Assembly: GCF_001424385.1 (NCBI RefSeq)
Contig: NZ_LMPO01000009.1
Coordinates: 750,520-814,519, forward strand
Source: Curtobacterium sp. Leaf183
GTDB taxonomy: Bacteria > Actinomycetota > Actinomycetes > Actinomycetales > Microbacteriaceae
DNA length: 64,000 bases
Direction: 5' to 3'
A program made the translations under genes and the position numbers. Position 1 is the stretch's first letter. Each line of letters begins with the position of its first letter. Positions 52,201 through 59,262 of this stretch are shown piece after piece. The notes beneath the pieces were generated by a model. That model was not told where the DNA came from. It was given only the letters and a program-made list of their open reading frames with translations, and did not search any database.

Positions 52201-53309
52201 GTCGAGGTGCTGGGAGCGGGACGGCGGGCGAGGTCCCAGTCTCGGATGCGCAGGGTCGTCGTCCCGCCCGTCGCACGAACCCGGACACTGAGTGGAGAGA
52301 GCGCACGATGGGTTAGCCGCTGTCCGTGGGCGAAACGGACCAGCTCGGCGAGGTCCTGCACGAGGCGATCCCGGGCCTCGAAGCTCAGATCCTCATGCTG
52401 CTGCATGTACGCCGCGAGGCTTACCTCGTGAGCGTCGAAGGGGAAGACGAGGGCGGCTCCCTCCTCAGGGAAGAACGTTTCGGCAGGGCCGACGATGCCG
52501 TCGTGCCGGATGCCGTCGGTGAGACGCATCTCGCGGGCCGCCCTCAGGTCGACGGCGGCGCGGACATCGCGCGATGCGCCCTTCGGGTACGGGAAGAGCC
52601 GGATACGGCGCTGCAGCTTCGTGCGTGGATGCGTGACGAGGAAGTCCTGCCAGCCAGGACCCTCGTCAAGCGGCTCGCCGGAGTTGAGCGCGTACTCACC
52701 GATCATCCGCTGACGAGCCCGCGGCATTAGGCCAGCGGCCTCCATAAGGCGATCGATGTTGTTCGCCTGAGCCCGGTCGATTAGGGCGCGCCGTGGGGCA
52801 CGGGCGAGCAGGTCGGAGAACTTCTTTCCCTGGCCCAGCCCGCGGACGTTGTAGCCATCGAGCGCCCACACCGACTCGACACCGTACTGGTCGAGACGCA
52901 CCTGCGGGTCCTCATGGAGGATGACAGCCTCCGCCACATACGGGACGGCGCCGCTCGGAAGACGGGCGGCGTGGGCGAGATCTTTCAGGACTGAGGCCAG
53001 TCGTTTTGCCTTCGCATTGGCAAGCTTCCGCGGGTTGTCCACGGCTCGCCCGTTGTGGTGCCAAGTGGTCTGATCGCCGCCGATCAGGCCGTGCCAGCCT
53101 TTCAGCTCGACCAAGAGCAGTCCGGAGCGGGTAACGACCAGCGCGTCGACCTCATTGAGACGCCCGTCCGTGTCAGTGAAGGTGACGTTCACCCAAGCGC
53201 GGGCGATCCCGTCGTCGGGCAAGAGCTCCTTAATCCTGGCGAGCGCGGCAGCCTCCTGCGCTTGCGCGGGGTCGCCCATCACCCGCCACAGCCCCGAGTC
53301 CTCCCGCAA
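49254..53309 (-). CDS. pglW: PglW serine/threonine kinase with NERD domain
   Basis: 1351 residues. Residues about 15-130 are a NERD domain (Asp55, Glu68 and Lys70 in VDALVVTRSGLLLVELKGW). Residues about 230-480 look like a degenerate kinase (HRA at 334-336 in place of HRD; DWD at 357-359). Residues 515-770 are a complete kinase: GSGSTG, Lys547, HRDIKPSN (635-642) and DFS (660-662, for DFG). The remaining C-terminus is the BREX-specific part. PglW of Streptomyces is an autophosphorylating kinase required for the Pgl response. The start is a TTG with AGGAGG five bases upstream; ATG at 53279 is the alternative. First gene of the operon. Confidence 0.92.
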   Translation of the reverse strand: MREDSGLWRVMGDPAQAQEAAALARIKELLPDDGIARAWVNVTFTDTDGRLNEVDALVVTRSGLLLVELKGWHGLIGGDQTTWHHNGRAVDNPRKLANAKAKRLASVLKDLAHAARLPSGAVPYVAEAVILHEDPQVRLDQYGVESVWALDGYNVRGLGQGKKFSDLLARAPRRALIDRAQANNIDRLMEAAGLMPRARQRMIGEYALNSGEPLDEGPGWQDFLVTHPRTKLQRRIRLFPYPKGASRDVRAAVDLRAAREMRLTDGIRHDGIVGPAETFFPEEGAALVFPFDAHEVSLAAYMQQHEDLSFEARDRLVQDLAELVRFAHGQRLTHRALSPLSVRVRATGGTTTLRIRDWDLARRPAPSTSTSTEVGRGLTDVAAAVDGEVHLYLAPETQRGQTPASPQTLDVYGVGAVAYLIFTGKHPAVNFAALQGLVTSQATGLDPRAIMPEIPDMYAQLVRDAAAFRELDRTLDIGDFLVQLAAARVYERGDAEPVPALTDPLDAAEGEIVGDRFEIVRRRGSGSTGVALEVADYESGREGVILKLAKDDTAAARLAVEADVLQRLDSPRIVKHLDGPLTVGTRQGLLMTDAGEETLADRIRIEGKATIEQLERYGSDLFEAVAHLDSRGVFHRDIKPSNLAIKPDPGSRRPRLTLFDFSLADEPLTNIRSGSSAYLDPYLGHGGRAQYDSAAERFSIAATLFELATGDPIWWSDGDAPSSATDAPVVQATMFDPAVAEGLGRFFTAALAPANADRHPSLDAMHLAWTSALAGATVGVDDAAANESLAGAATLDTSLRESGLSARALSALARVPATTIGELLGVPPMTINQLRGLGEQIRREIQGRTRQWRQRLTKSETQTDEPVQVGRRPVEDFLGAIKLKPEESSEDRYKRLKKNGALRSATEDAARWVRDLGGVATLDELAMKLLREYGSTLADDTRQKAAAEVLRAVLEVDIRSGASKFVYEQFRDRSRTVIAYAPDDGAGLTFDEAELHLEALHSASDLVDQLLAESDVVPGPQLRESLLGSGMPALRLPVARTAQLAIGLSKEGRISSLGEAYRADLASTRAVELALRGAATRELAIVTIEHRVRARFPEISSIPPRPDLDQPVRSTMPYLEWRADLGKYVVRANDGASLTVTGSSTTWGRTEADPAIAARLRQSIEDRGALTVVVSGRQGLLASARRLGREHGLHVVDLADLALDALRTTAVAKNIQWPTVLRADGQAKGSQDRGNLLQLARLAIEPAWTELLATPEPLLLVNAAVVARFGLVHLVAAVTDLATPRAAARWFLLPRPAGVSTPDLDGVPFPFGADGHLELSLDHLPAAASEGARDIDRQAPAVEFTRKVPAT

Positions 53310-53368
53310 ATCATCCTCCTCTCACGCTAGCCGTCGTCCCGAAGTCTCAACCACTCCACCCCGCCGGC

Positions 53369-53396
53369 GTCTTACGCTTCGGAGTGCGGCGATCAA
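53369..53396 (-). promoter_or_regulatory. Candidate promoter of the BREX operon
   Basis: On the minus strand TTGATC (53391-53396) and TAAGAC (53369-53374) are 16 bases apart, about 60 bases before the pglW start. A weak match to the vegetative consensus, chosen by eye from a 200-base AT-richer spacer. Confidence 0.25.
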
Positions 53397-53515
53397 GATC
53401 CTATCGAATCTGCTATTCACACTTTCGAGCAGCGGCCTCAGCGCCTCTCTTATGAGCGGTCTGAATCTTCTTCCACCAGATCACGCCTCTGCTCGACCTC
53501 GTGCTTGGCAGTGAG

Positions 53516-53686
53516 TTATTCGCCTGCTTCGAGGAGCAGGAGGGGGTCCCCGAAAAGGCACGCGTCGATCGTCAGGTCAGGATCGATGCAGTCATCGTAG
53601 CCGCCGCGCTTGATGCCGAAGCGCTCAGAGAACCGCGTGCCTCGCCCCATTCGGTAGGCGCGCTCATCCAGTCCGCCCCGTCCCAC
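53516..53686 (-). CDS. Small ORF between pglW and the AraC gene
   Basis: 56 residues from a GTG (44 from the ATG at 53650). The sequence GLDERAYRMGRGTRF, SERFGIKRGGYDDCIDPD, then LTIDACLFGDPLLLLEAGE reads as a folded protein with balanced composition, quite unlike chance translation of GC-rich DNA. It starts only nine bases past the AraC stop, and the start would be awkwardly close to it. It may be the 3' end of a gene truncated at the right edge of the accessory region, or a small real gene. Confidence 0.4.
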   Translation of the reverse strand: MGRGGLDERAYRMGRGTRFSERFGIKRGGYDDCIDPDLTIDACLFGDPLLLLEAGE

Positions 53687-53694
53687 CCCCGCAC

Positions 53695-54639
53695 CTACAC
53701 CGCCGTCGCCAAAGCCAACTGCGCCCGCGTCACCACCGCATCGGCCGCGGGCGGCCGCCCGTACGCCTCCCGGTAATCCCGCGAGAAGTGCGACGCACTC
53801 CGGAACCCCACCGCAGCCGCAGCCCGCGCCGCGGTGTCCCCGTGCACGACCATCCGGCGCCGTGCCTCCGCCAACCGCGTCTTCTTGAGGTACTGCGCCG
53901 GCGTCATGCCGGTCGCCTCCTTGAACCGGGCGAACAGCGTCGACTCACTCACCCGCAACGTCCGCGCGAGCCTGTCCATCGACCAGGGCTCCTCCATCCG
54001 CCCGGTGAGCAGCGCTGTCGCCCCGGCCACCACCGAGGGACCGGTCCCGTCGAGCGCCGCCATGATCCGCGGCGCCTGCGAGGTCTGCAGCAGCCGCAGC
54101 ACGATCTCCCGCGAGACCAGGGGGAACAGCACCGGGATGTCCTCCGGCGCGTCGAGCAGCCCGAGCAATCGGGCGAATGCATCCGCGAGGGGCTCCGTCC
54201 AGCTCCCGAGCCGCGGTACCGGTGCCGCCAGGGCAACGGCGGGCACGGACATCGACGCGACGACCTCGCCGACGACGGCCGGGTCGAGCCGCCACACCGC
54301 CGAGACGAAGCCGTCCTCCCCCGCGGTGTCGACCACCCCGGCGACGACAGGCAGGTCCACGGGTGTGATGATGAACCGCTCGCGGCCCCACACCTGGTCG
54401 TCGTCCCCGACGATGGAGCGCTTCCGCCCGCGCAGCACCACCGACAGTGACGGCACGTACCGGCGGTCGAACAGTCCGGTCGGCTCGTGCACCCGCGACA
54501 CGGTCAGCCCCAGGGTCTCGGCGTGGTGCGCCGATCCGATGCGGGCGATCGCCGCGTGGTGGTCGCTGCCGACCACAGCCGCGTGCGCCGACGCGATCGC
54601 CGCAGCGCGGTCCAGGTGCTGCGCGATCCGGTCGTCCAT
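53695..54639 (-). CDS. AraC-family transcriptional regulator
   Basis: 314 residues. The N-terminal ~190 residues fit the AraC_N-type ligand domain (VHEPTGLFDRRYVPSLSVVLRG, FIITPVDLPVVAGV); the C-terminal ~100 residues hold two helix-turn-helix units (MDRLARTLRVSESTLFARFKEATG and AAAAVGFRSASHFSRDY). TAGGTT ends six bases before the ATG at 54639. It is divergent from an SDR gene, with a 20-bp-spaced direct repeat in the gap, so it probably controls that gene. Relatives of this type often sense aldehydes or small aromatic compounds; the ligand here is unknown. Confidence 0.88.
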   Translation of the reverse strand: MDDRIAQHLDRAAAIASAHAAVVGSDHHAAIARIGSAHHAETLGLTVSRVHEPTGLFDRRYVPSLSVVLRGRKRSIVGDDDQVWGRERFIITPVDLPVVAGVVDTAGEDGFVSAVWRLDPAVVGEVVASMSVPAVALAAPVPRLGSWTEPLADAFARLLGLLDAPEDIPVLFPLVSREIVLRLLQTSQAPRIMAALDGTGPSVVAGATALLTGRMEEPWSMDRLARTLRVSESTLFARFKEATGMTPAQYLKKTRLAEARRRMVVHGDTAARAAAAVGFRSASHFSRDYREAYGRPPAADAVVTRAQLALATAV

Positions 54640-54645
54640 GTCGCC

Positions 54646-54651
54646 AACCTA
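54646..54651 (-). promoter_or_regulatory. Leaderless-type -10 element (TAGGTT)
   Basis: Minus-strand TAGGTT ends six bases before the ATG at 54639. Confidence 0.5.
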
Positions 54652-54695
54652 CCCACCGTTGATCGTCTCGATGAGCGGCTCGATGCCCCGGCGCG

Positions 54696-54730
54696 GGATC
54701 CGGCAAGGTCCTCGCGGATCCGGGCAAGGT
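54696..54730. promoter_or_regulatory. Direct-repeat operator candidate for the AraC regulator
   Basis: GGATCCGGCAAGGT at 54696 and GGATCCGGGCAAGGT at 54716 are direct repeats spaced 20 bp, two helical turns, as AraC proteins prefer. They end 31 bases before the SDR start, a position suited to activation at the -35. Confidence 0.6.
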
Positions 54731-54761
54731 GCGCACCCGCCGTCGGCCGGAACATCGACAC

Positions 54762-55535
54762 ATGACCACTGCACCGAATGACCAGACCGTCCCCCGCACC
54801 GCCCTGGTGACCGGCGCCTCGAGCGGCATCGGCGAGGCCATCGCCCGCGAACTCGCCGCCGACGGCCTGACCGTCGCCGTCCACGGCCGCGACGAGCAGC
54901 GCACCCGCGCGGTCGCCGCCGACATCGAGCGCCAGGGCGGCCGGGCCGTCGCGCTCACCGCCGACCTCTCCGCCAGCGCCGCGGAGATCCGAGCCTTCGC
55001 AGCCGACGCGCTCGACCAGCTCGGCGGTAGCGTCGACGTCCTCGTGAACAACGCCGGCCTCTACCCCGGCGGCCCGACCGAATCGCTGTCCGACGACACC
55101 GTCGACGCCCTGCTCGCGACGAACATCCGGGCGCCCCACGTCCTCGTCGCTGCACTCGCCCCCGGCATGACGGAGCGCGGAGGCGGCCACATCGTGAACA
55201 TCGGCTCGTGGATGGCGCGCGTCGGCGTCCCCTTCATGGCCCTCTACCCCGCGACGAAGGCCGCGGTCGAGCAGCTCACCCGGGCCTGGGCAGCCGAGTA
55301 CGGCCACCGCGGGATCCGGGTCGTGACCGTCGCGCCGGGCGCAACGGCGACGCCGGGCAACGCGGACTCGGCCGAAGTCCTCGCGGCGATGACGCAGGGC
55401 ACTCCGGCCGGGCGGCCGGTGCAGCCGGTCGACATCGCGCGCGCCGTCCGGTGGGTGGTCTCAGACCAGGCTGCGTTCGTCACGGGCGGCACGATCGACG
55501 TCGACGGCGGGATCGCGTCGACGCGGCTCGCCTGA
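54762..55535 (+). CDS. Short-chain dehydrogenase/reductase
   Basis: 257 residues. TGASSGIG cofactor loop, ADLSAS, NNAG, the catalytic Ser with YPATK, and the C-terminal TGGTIDVDGGIAS: a classical SDR, probably NADP-dependent (HGRDEQR after strand two). Function within oxidoreduction of an unknown carbonyl compound. GAACAT lies six bases before the ATG. Divergent from the AraC regulator and followed by a strong hairpin. Confidence 0.88.
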   Translation: MTTAPNDQTVPRTALVTGASSGIGEAIARELAADGLTVAVHGRDEQRTRAVAADIERQGGRAVALTADLSASAAEIRAFAADALDQLGGSVDVLVNNAGLYPGGPTESLSDDTVDALLATNIRAPHVLVAALAPGMTERGGGHIVNIGSWMARVGVPFMALYPATKAAVEQLTRAWAAEYGHRGIRVVTVAPGATATPGNADSAEVLAAMTQGTPAGRPVQPVDIARAVRWVVSDQAAFVTGGTIDVDGGIASTRLA

Positions 55536-55550
55536 GCGGCGACCACAGGC

Positions 55551-55595
55551 CGGACTGGAGGCTCGGTGCCGGTCGTGCACCGAGCCTCCAGTCCG
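55551..55595. terminator. 19-bp perfect hairpin of the GGAGGC repeat family
   Basis: CGGACTGGAGGCTCGGTGC (55551-55569) pairs with 55577-55595 around a 7-base loop, 16 bases after the SDR stop. Its left arm matches the units at 2861 and 63861. A probable terminator of the SDR transcript. Confidence 0.8.
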
Positions 55596-55725
55596 CCCCT
55601 GCGGAGGTCCCGCGGCTCCGCGCGTCCGGCGCCCATTGTCGTGTCGGTCGCATCCCCCGATCGGAGGACCCACCTCCACCGCCCCCACCGATCCCCCGCG
55701 CCCAGAACCCGGCCAGGCTGAAGGC

Positions 55726-56565
55726 ATGCCCGACACCCCCGCCATCGAGGTCCGTCACCTCAGCAAGCAGTACGCGACCGGCAAGGTCGCCGTCGACGAC
55801 GTGAGCTTCTCGATCGAGGCCGGCGAGACCTTCGCCCTCCTCGGCCCGAACGGCGCCGGCAAGTCCACCACCGTCGAGATCCTCGAGGGGTACCGCTCCC
55901 GCACGTCCGGCGACGTCAGCGTCCTCGGCCACGACCCGGCCCGCACCAGCCGCAGCCACAACGCCCGCGTCGGCATGGTCCTGCAGACCAGCGGCGAGTC
56001 CCCGAACGTCACGGTCGTCGAGCAGCTGGTCCACTTCGCCAAGCTCTACCCCCGGCACCGCGACGTCGACGAGCTCATCGCCGCCGTCGGGCTCGAGTCC
56101 CAGCGCACCACCCGCGTCGCACGCCTGTCCGGCGGCCAGCGCCGCCGCGTCGACGTCGCCCTCGGCATCATCGGCCGCCCCGAGGTCCTGTTCCTCGACG
56201 AACCGACCACGGGCTTCGACCCGGAGGCACGGCGCCAGTTCTGGGACCTGCTCCGCCAGGTGCAGGCGGAGGGCACGACGATCCTGCTGACCACGCACTA
56301 CCTCGACGAGGCCGCGCAGCTCGCCGACCGGGCGGCGGTCATCGCCGACGGCCGACTACTCGACATCGCCCCGATCGACGAGCTCGGCGGCTCCGAGGCC
56401 CGCACACCCCGCATCCGGTGGCGCGACGACTCGGGTGCCGAGCACGAGGAGCGCACCGACGACGCCGCACGACTGATCCGCAGCAGCACGGAACCGATGC
56501 ACGACCTCGAGGTCATCCGCCCCTCCCTCGAGACGGTCTACCTCGAGATGGTGAGCACACGATGA
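55726..56565 (+). CDS. ABC transporter ATP-binding protein (drug/antibiotic exporter type)
   Basis: 279 residues. Walker A LLGPNGAGKSTTVE, Q-loop region MVLQTSGESPN, signature LSGGQRRRVDVALG, Walker B VLFLDEPTTGFDP and the H-loop TTHYLDEA. The C-terminal extension is the kind seen in DrrA/CcmA-like exporters. It energises the permease downstream, which it overlaps by four bases (ATGA). The ATG at 55726 has GAAGG just upstream. The adjacent two-component system suggests induction by cell-envelope stress or a peptide antibiotic. Confidence 0.9.
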   Translation: MPDTPAIEVRHLSKQYATGKVAVDDVSFSIEAGETFALLGPNGAGKSTTVEILEGYRSRTSGDVSVLGHDPARTSRSHNARVGMVLQTSGESPNVTVVEQLVHFAKLYPRHRDVDELIAAVGLESQRTTRVARLSGGQRRRVDVALGIIGRPEVLFLDEPTTGFDPEARRQFWDLLRQVQAEGTTILLTTHYLDEAAQLADRAAVIADGRLLDIAPIDELGGSEARTPRIRWRDDSGAEHEERTDDAARLIRSSTEPMHDLEVIRPSLETVYLEMVSTR

Positions 56566-57368
56566 CCGCGATGACCACGGGCGCCGCCCGCATCAGCTAC
56601 GAGATCCGCTCGTACTTCCGCGCACCGGACTCGGTGTTCTTCACGTTCCTGTTCCCGATCATCATGCTGTCGCTGTTCTCGGTCGCCTTCAGCAGCGCCG
56701 CAGACATCCAGGCCGGCCCGAACGTCAGCGTCGACTACGCGACGTACTACCTGCCGGGTCTGGTCGCGACGGGCATCCTGCTGTCGGGCACCCAGTCCCT
56801 CGGCGTCGACATCGCCGGCGAGCGCAGCGACGGCACACTCAAGCGACTGGGCGGCACACCCCTGCCGGTCCTGAGCTACTTCGTCGGCAAGATCGGCATG
56901 GTCCTGGTGACGACCGTCATCCAGACCGCCCTGCTGCTGGCGATCGCCAGCCTGGTCTTCGGCGTCGACCTGCCCACCGACCCGGCCCTCTGGGCCCGGT
57001 TCGCGGGCATCATGATCCTGGGCATCGCCACCAGTTGTGTCCTCGGCATCGCGATCTCCGCACTCCCCCGGGAGGGCCGCCGCGCCACCGCCACGATCGT
57101 CCCGATCGTCCTGGTGCTGCAGTTCATCTCCGGCGTCTACCTCCCCTTCACACAGCTGCCCAGCTGGTTGCAGAACGTCGCGTCGGTCTTCCCCCTGCGG
57201 TGGATGGCGTCCGGCATGCGGTCCGTCTTCCTGCCCGACGCGTTCGCGTCCGCTGAGCCGGGAGGCTCGTGGCAGCTCCTCCTGGGCACGCTCGTGATGG
57301 TCGGATGGCTGGTCCTGGGCACGGTGGCCTGCCTGCTCACGTTCCGATGGAACCGCAAGGACGCGTGA
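56562..57368 (+). CDS. ABC-2 type transporter permease
   Basis: 268 residues, six helices. The N-terminal amphipathic stretch and IRSYFRAPDSVFFTFLFPIIMLSLF, then DIAGERSDGTLKRLGGTPL and the FISGVYLPFTQLPSWLQNV segment are typical of the ABC2_membrane family. With the upstream ATPase it forms an exporter of drugs, lipids or peptides. Ends 53 bases before the histidine kinase gene, so all four genes may be one unit. Confidence 0.9.
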   Translation: MTAMTTGAARISYEIRSYFRAPDSVFFTFLFPIIMLSLFSVAFSSAADIQAGPNVSVDYATYYLPGLVATGILLSGTQSLGVDIAGERSDGTLKRLGGTPLPVLSYFVGKIGMVLVTTVIQTALLLAIASLVFGVDLPTDPALWARFAGIMILGIATSCVLGIAISALPREGRRATATIVPIVLVLQFISGVYLPFTQLPSWLQNVASVFPLRWMASGMRSVFLPDAFASAEPGGSWQLLLGTLVMVGWLVLGTVACLLTFRWNRKDA

Positions 57369-57421
57369 TCGTGCCTGTGGACAACGGTCGGAGCGGCACC
57401 GGGCGGTGGGATGCTGTCGGC

Positions 57422-58633
57422 ATGGACCGCATCACCGCGCACCGCAACTGGGGCCTGCACGTGGCCTTCGCCGTCACGGTGGCCATGGTCGCGGTCATCA
57501 CGCTGCTCGGGTGGTCGCCGTGGTCGACCAGGTGGCCGGCGTTCGCGATGCTCGGTGTCCTCGCCGTGGCCTACGCATCGTACGGCTGGCGCGGGTACGA
57601 CAGCCCGCGTGCCGCTGCCGCCTTCGTACCGCTGCTGGTCGTCGCCGCACTGGTGCTCCCCGCGGTGGCCCCGAGCACCGCGTTCGTGCAGTGCATCCTG
57701 TACCCGGTGGCCTGGTGCCAGCTCGACCGGCTCCGCACCTCGGTCGTGGTCTCGGTGCTGATCGGCATCGCGTCCGGGGTCGGGCTGCAGATCGCCTCCG
57801 GCCCGGACGAACTGGTGAGCACCCTGCTGATCGAGGGGGTCAGCATCGTGGGTGCCTGCGCACTCGGGCTCTGGATCACCCGGATCGCGCACCTGTCCGA
57901 CGAGCGCCGCCAGCTGATCGACGAACTCCGCGCGACGCAGGCCTCCCTGGCCGAGGCGAACCGGCACGCGGGCGTGACCAGCGAACGCGAGCGTCTGGCG
58001 CGCGAGATCCACGACACCGTCGCGCAGAACCTGGCCGGCATCGTCATGCTCACCGAGCGCGCGCAGAGCGACCTCGCCGGCCATCGCACCGACGCCCTCG
58101 AGGAACGCCTGGTCGTGCTCGAAGAGTCCGCACGTGCCGCACTCGAAGAATCGCGCGCGCTCATCGCTGCCGGCGCGGCAGGCGTTCCCCGCGACAGCCT
58201 CGGCGGGGCACTCCACCGACTCGGCGAGCGGCACACGCGCGAGACCGGCACGGCCGTCACCGTCGATGCTCCCGACTGCGCGCTCGACCGCGATGCCCAG
58301 GTGGTGTTGCTCCGTGTGGCGCAAGAGGCCCTGGGCAACGTCCGCGCCCACGCCGGTGCCACCGCGGTGCACCTCGAGCTGCACCACACCCCCGAACAGA
58401 CGGTCCTGTCGGTGCAGGACGACGGCGTCGGCTTCGACCCGTCGCTCCCGGCCGCGGGTCACGGGCTGCGGGGGCTCCGCGACCGCCTCGCCCTGGCGGG
58501 CGGTACCTGCCGGATCACCAGCGCTCCCGGAGCCGGCACCGTCGTCCAGGCGACCCTGCCGTCGGCACCCGCACCGGCCCTCCCGTCCGCCCCGCTCTCG
58601 GCCGGACGCCCCGTGCCGCAGGTGACCCCGTGA
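57422..58633 (+). CDS. Sensor histidine kinase (NarL/DesK-type, HisKA_3)
   Basis: 403 residues. Five or six membrane helices fill the first ~165 residues, then a coiled linker and the dimerisation/phosphoacceptor box REIHDTVAQNLAGIV (His in REIHD). The ATPase domain has ALGNVRAHAGA (N-box), DDGVGFDP and GHGLRGLRDRLALAGG. It should phosphorylate the response regulator, whose gene it overlaps by four bases. GATGCT ends six bases before the ATG at 57422. Confidence 0.9.
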   Translation: MDRITAHRNWGLHVAFAVTVAMVAVITLLGWSPWSTRWPAFAMLGVLAVAYASYGWRGYDSPRAAAAFVPLLVVAALVLPAVAPSTAFVQCILYPVAWCQLDRLRTSVVVSVLIGIASGVGLQIASGPDELVSTLLIEGVSIVGACALGLWITRIAHLSDERRQLIDELRATQASLAEANRHAGVTSERERLAREIHDTVAQNLAGIVMLTERAQSDLAGHRTDALEERLVVLEESARAALEESRALIAAGAAGVPRDSLGGALHRLGERHTRETGTAVTVDAPDCALDRDAQVVLLRVAQEALGNVRAHAGATAVHLELHHTPEQTVLSVQDDGVGFDPSLPAAGHGLRGLRDRLALAGGTCRITSAPGAGTVVQATLPSAPAPALPSAPLSAGRPVPQVTP

Positions 58634-59256
58634 TCCGCGTGGTGGTCGCCGACGACCACCCGATCGTCCGATCCGGCATCGTCGCGCTGTTGCAGGACGC
58701 CGACGACGTCCAGGTCGTCGGTCAGGCCAGCGACGGTGCCGCGGCGGTCTCGGTCGCGCTTGCCGAGCGTCCGGACGTCGTGCTCATGGACCTGCGGATG
58801 CCGCTGCTCGACGGCGCCGCCGCGACGGCCGAGATCCTCGGGGTCGATCCGGGCGTCCGCGTGCTCATCCTGACCACCTACGAGTCCGACGACCAGATCC
58901 TCGCCGCCATCGAGGCCGGGGCCACGGGCTACCTGCTCAAGGCCGCGCCCGAGTCCGAGATCCTCGCCGGCGTCCGTGCCACCGCGCGTGGGGAGACCGC
59001 CCTCGCCCCGTCGGCCGCGGCTGCCCTGGTCCGCCGCGCCACGGGGTCGGTGCCGACCGGGCCGTCGTTGACCCCGCGCGAGCTCGACGTCCTCCGACTC
59101 GTCGCGCAGGGCAACAGCAACCCCGCGATCGGCCGCAGCCTGTTCCTCAGCGAGACCACGGTGAAGACGCACCTCGGCCACGTGTTCGAGAAGCTCGGCG
59201 TCAACGACCGCACCCGTGCGGTGACTCGCGCGATGGAGCTCGGCCTGCTGCGCTGA
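58630..59256 (+). CDS. LuxR/NarL-family response regulator
   Basis: 208 residues from a GTG overlapping the kinase stop (GTGA). The receiver domain has VVADDHPIVRSGI with the acidic pair, phospho-acceptor Asp in VVLMDLRMPLLDG, TTYESD and the Lys in YLLKAA. The output is a GerE-type helix-turn-helix: LTPRELDVLRLVAQG, IGRSLFLSETTVKTHLGHVFEKLGV. Likely target is the ABC exporter upstream. Confidence 0.93.
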   Translation: MIRVVVADDHPIVRSGIVALLQDADDVQVVGQASDGAAAVSVALAERPDVVLMDLRMPLLDGAAATAEILGVDPGVRVLILTTYESDDQILAAIEAGATGYLLKAAPESEILAGVRATARGETALAPSAAAALVRRATGSVPTGPSLTPRELDVLRLVAQGNSNPAIGRSLFLSETTVKTHLGHVFEKLGVNDRTRAVTRAMELGLLR

Positions 59257-59262
59257 GGCCCG

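Noticed and set aside
36048..53309. DISARM or type 1 BREX
   Set aside because: No brxA, brxB, brxL or DISARM drmA/B/C/D genes; presence of pglW, brxD and brxHI fits type 2.
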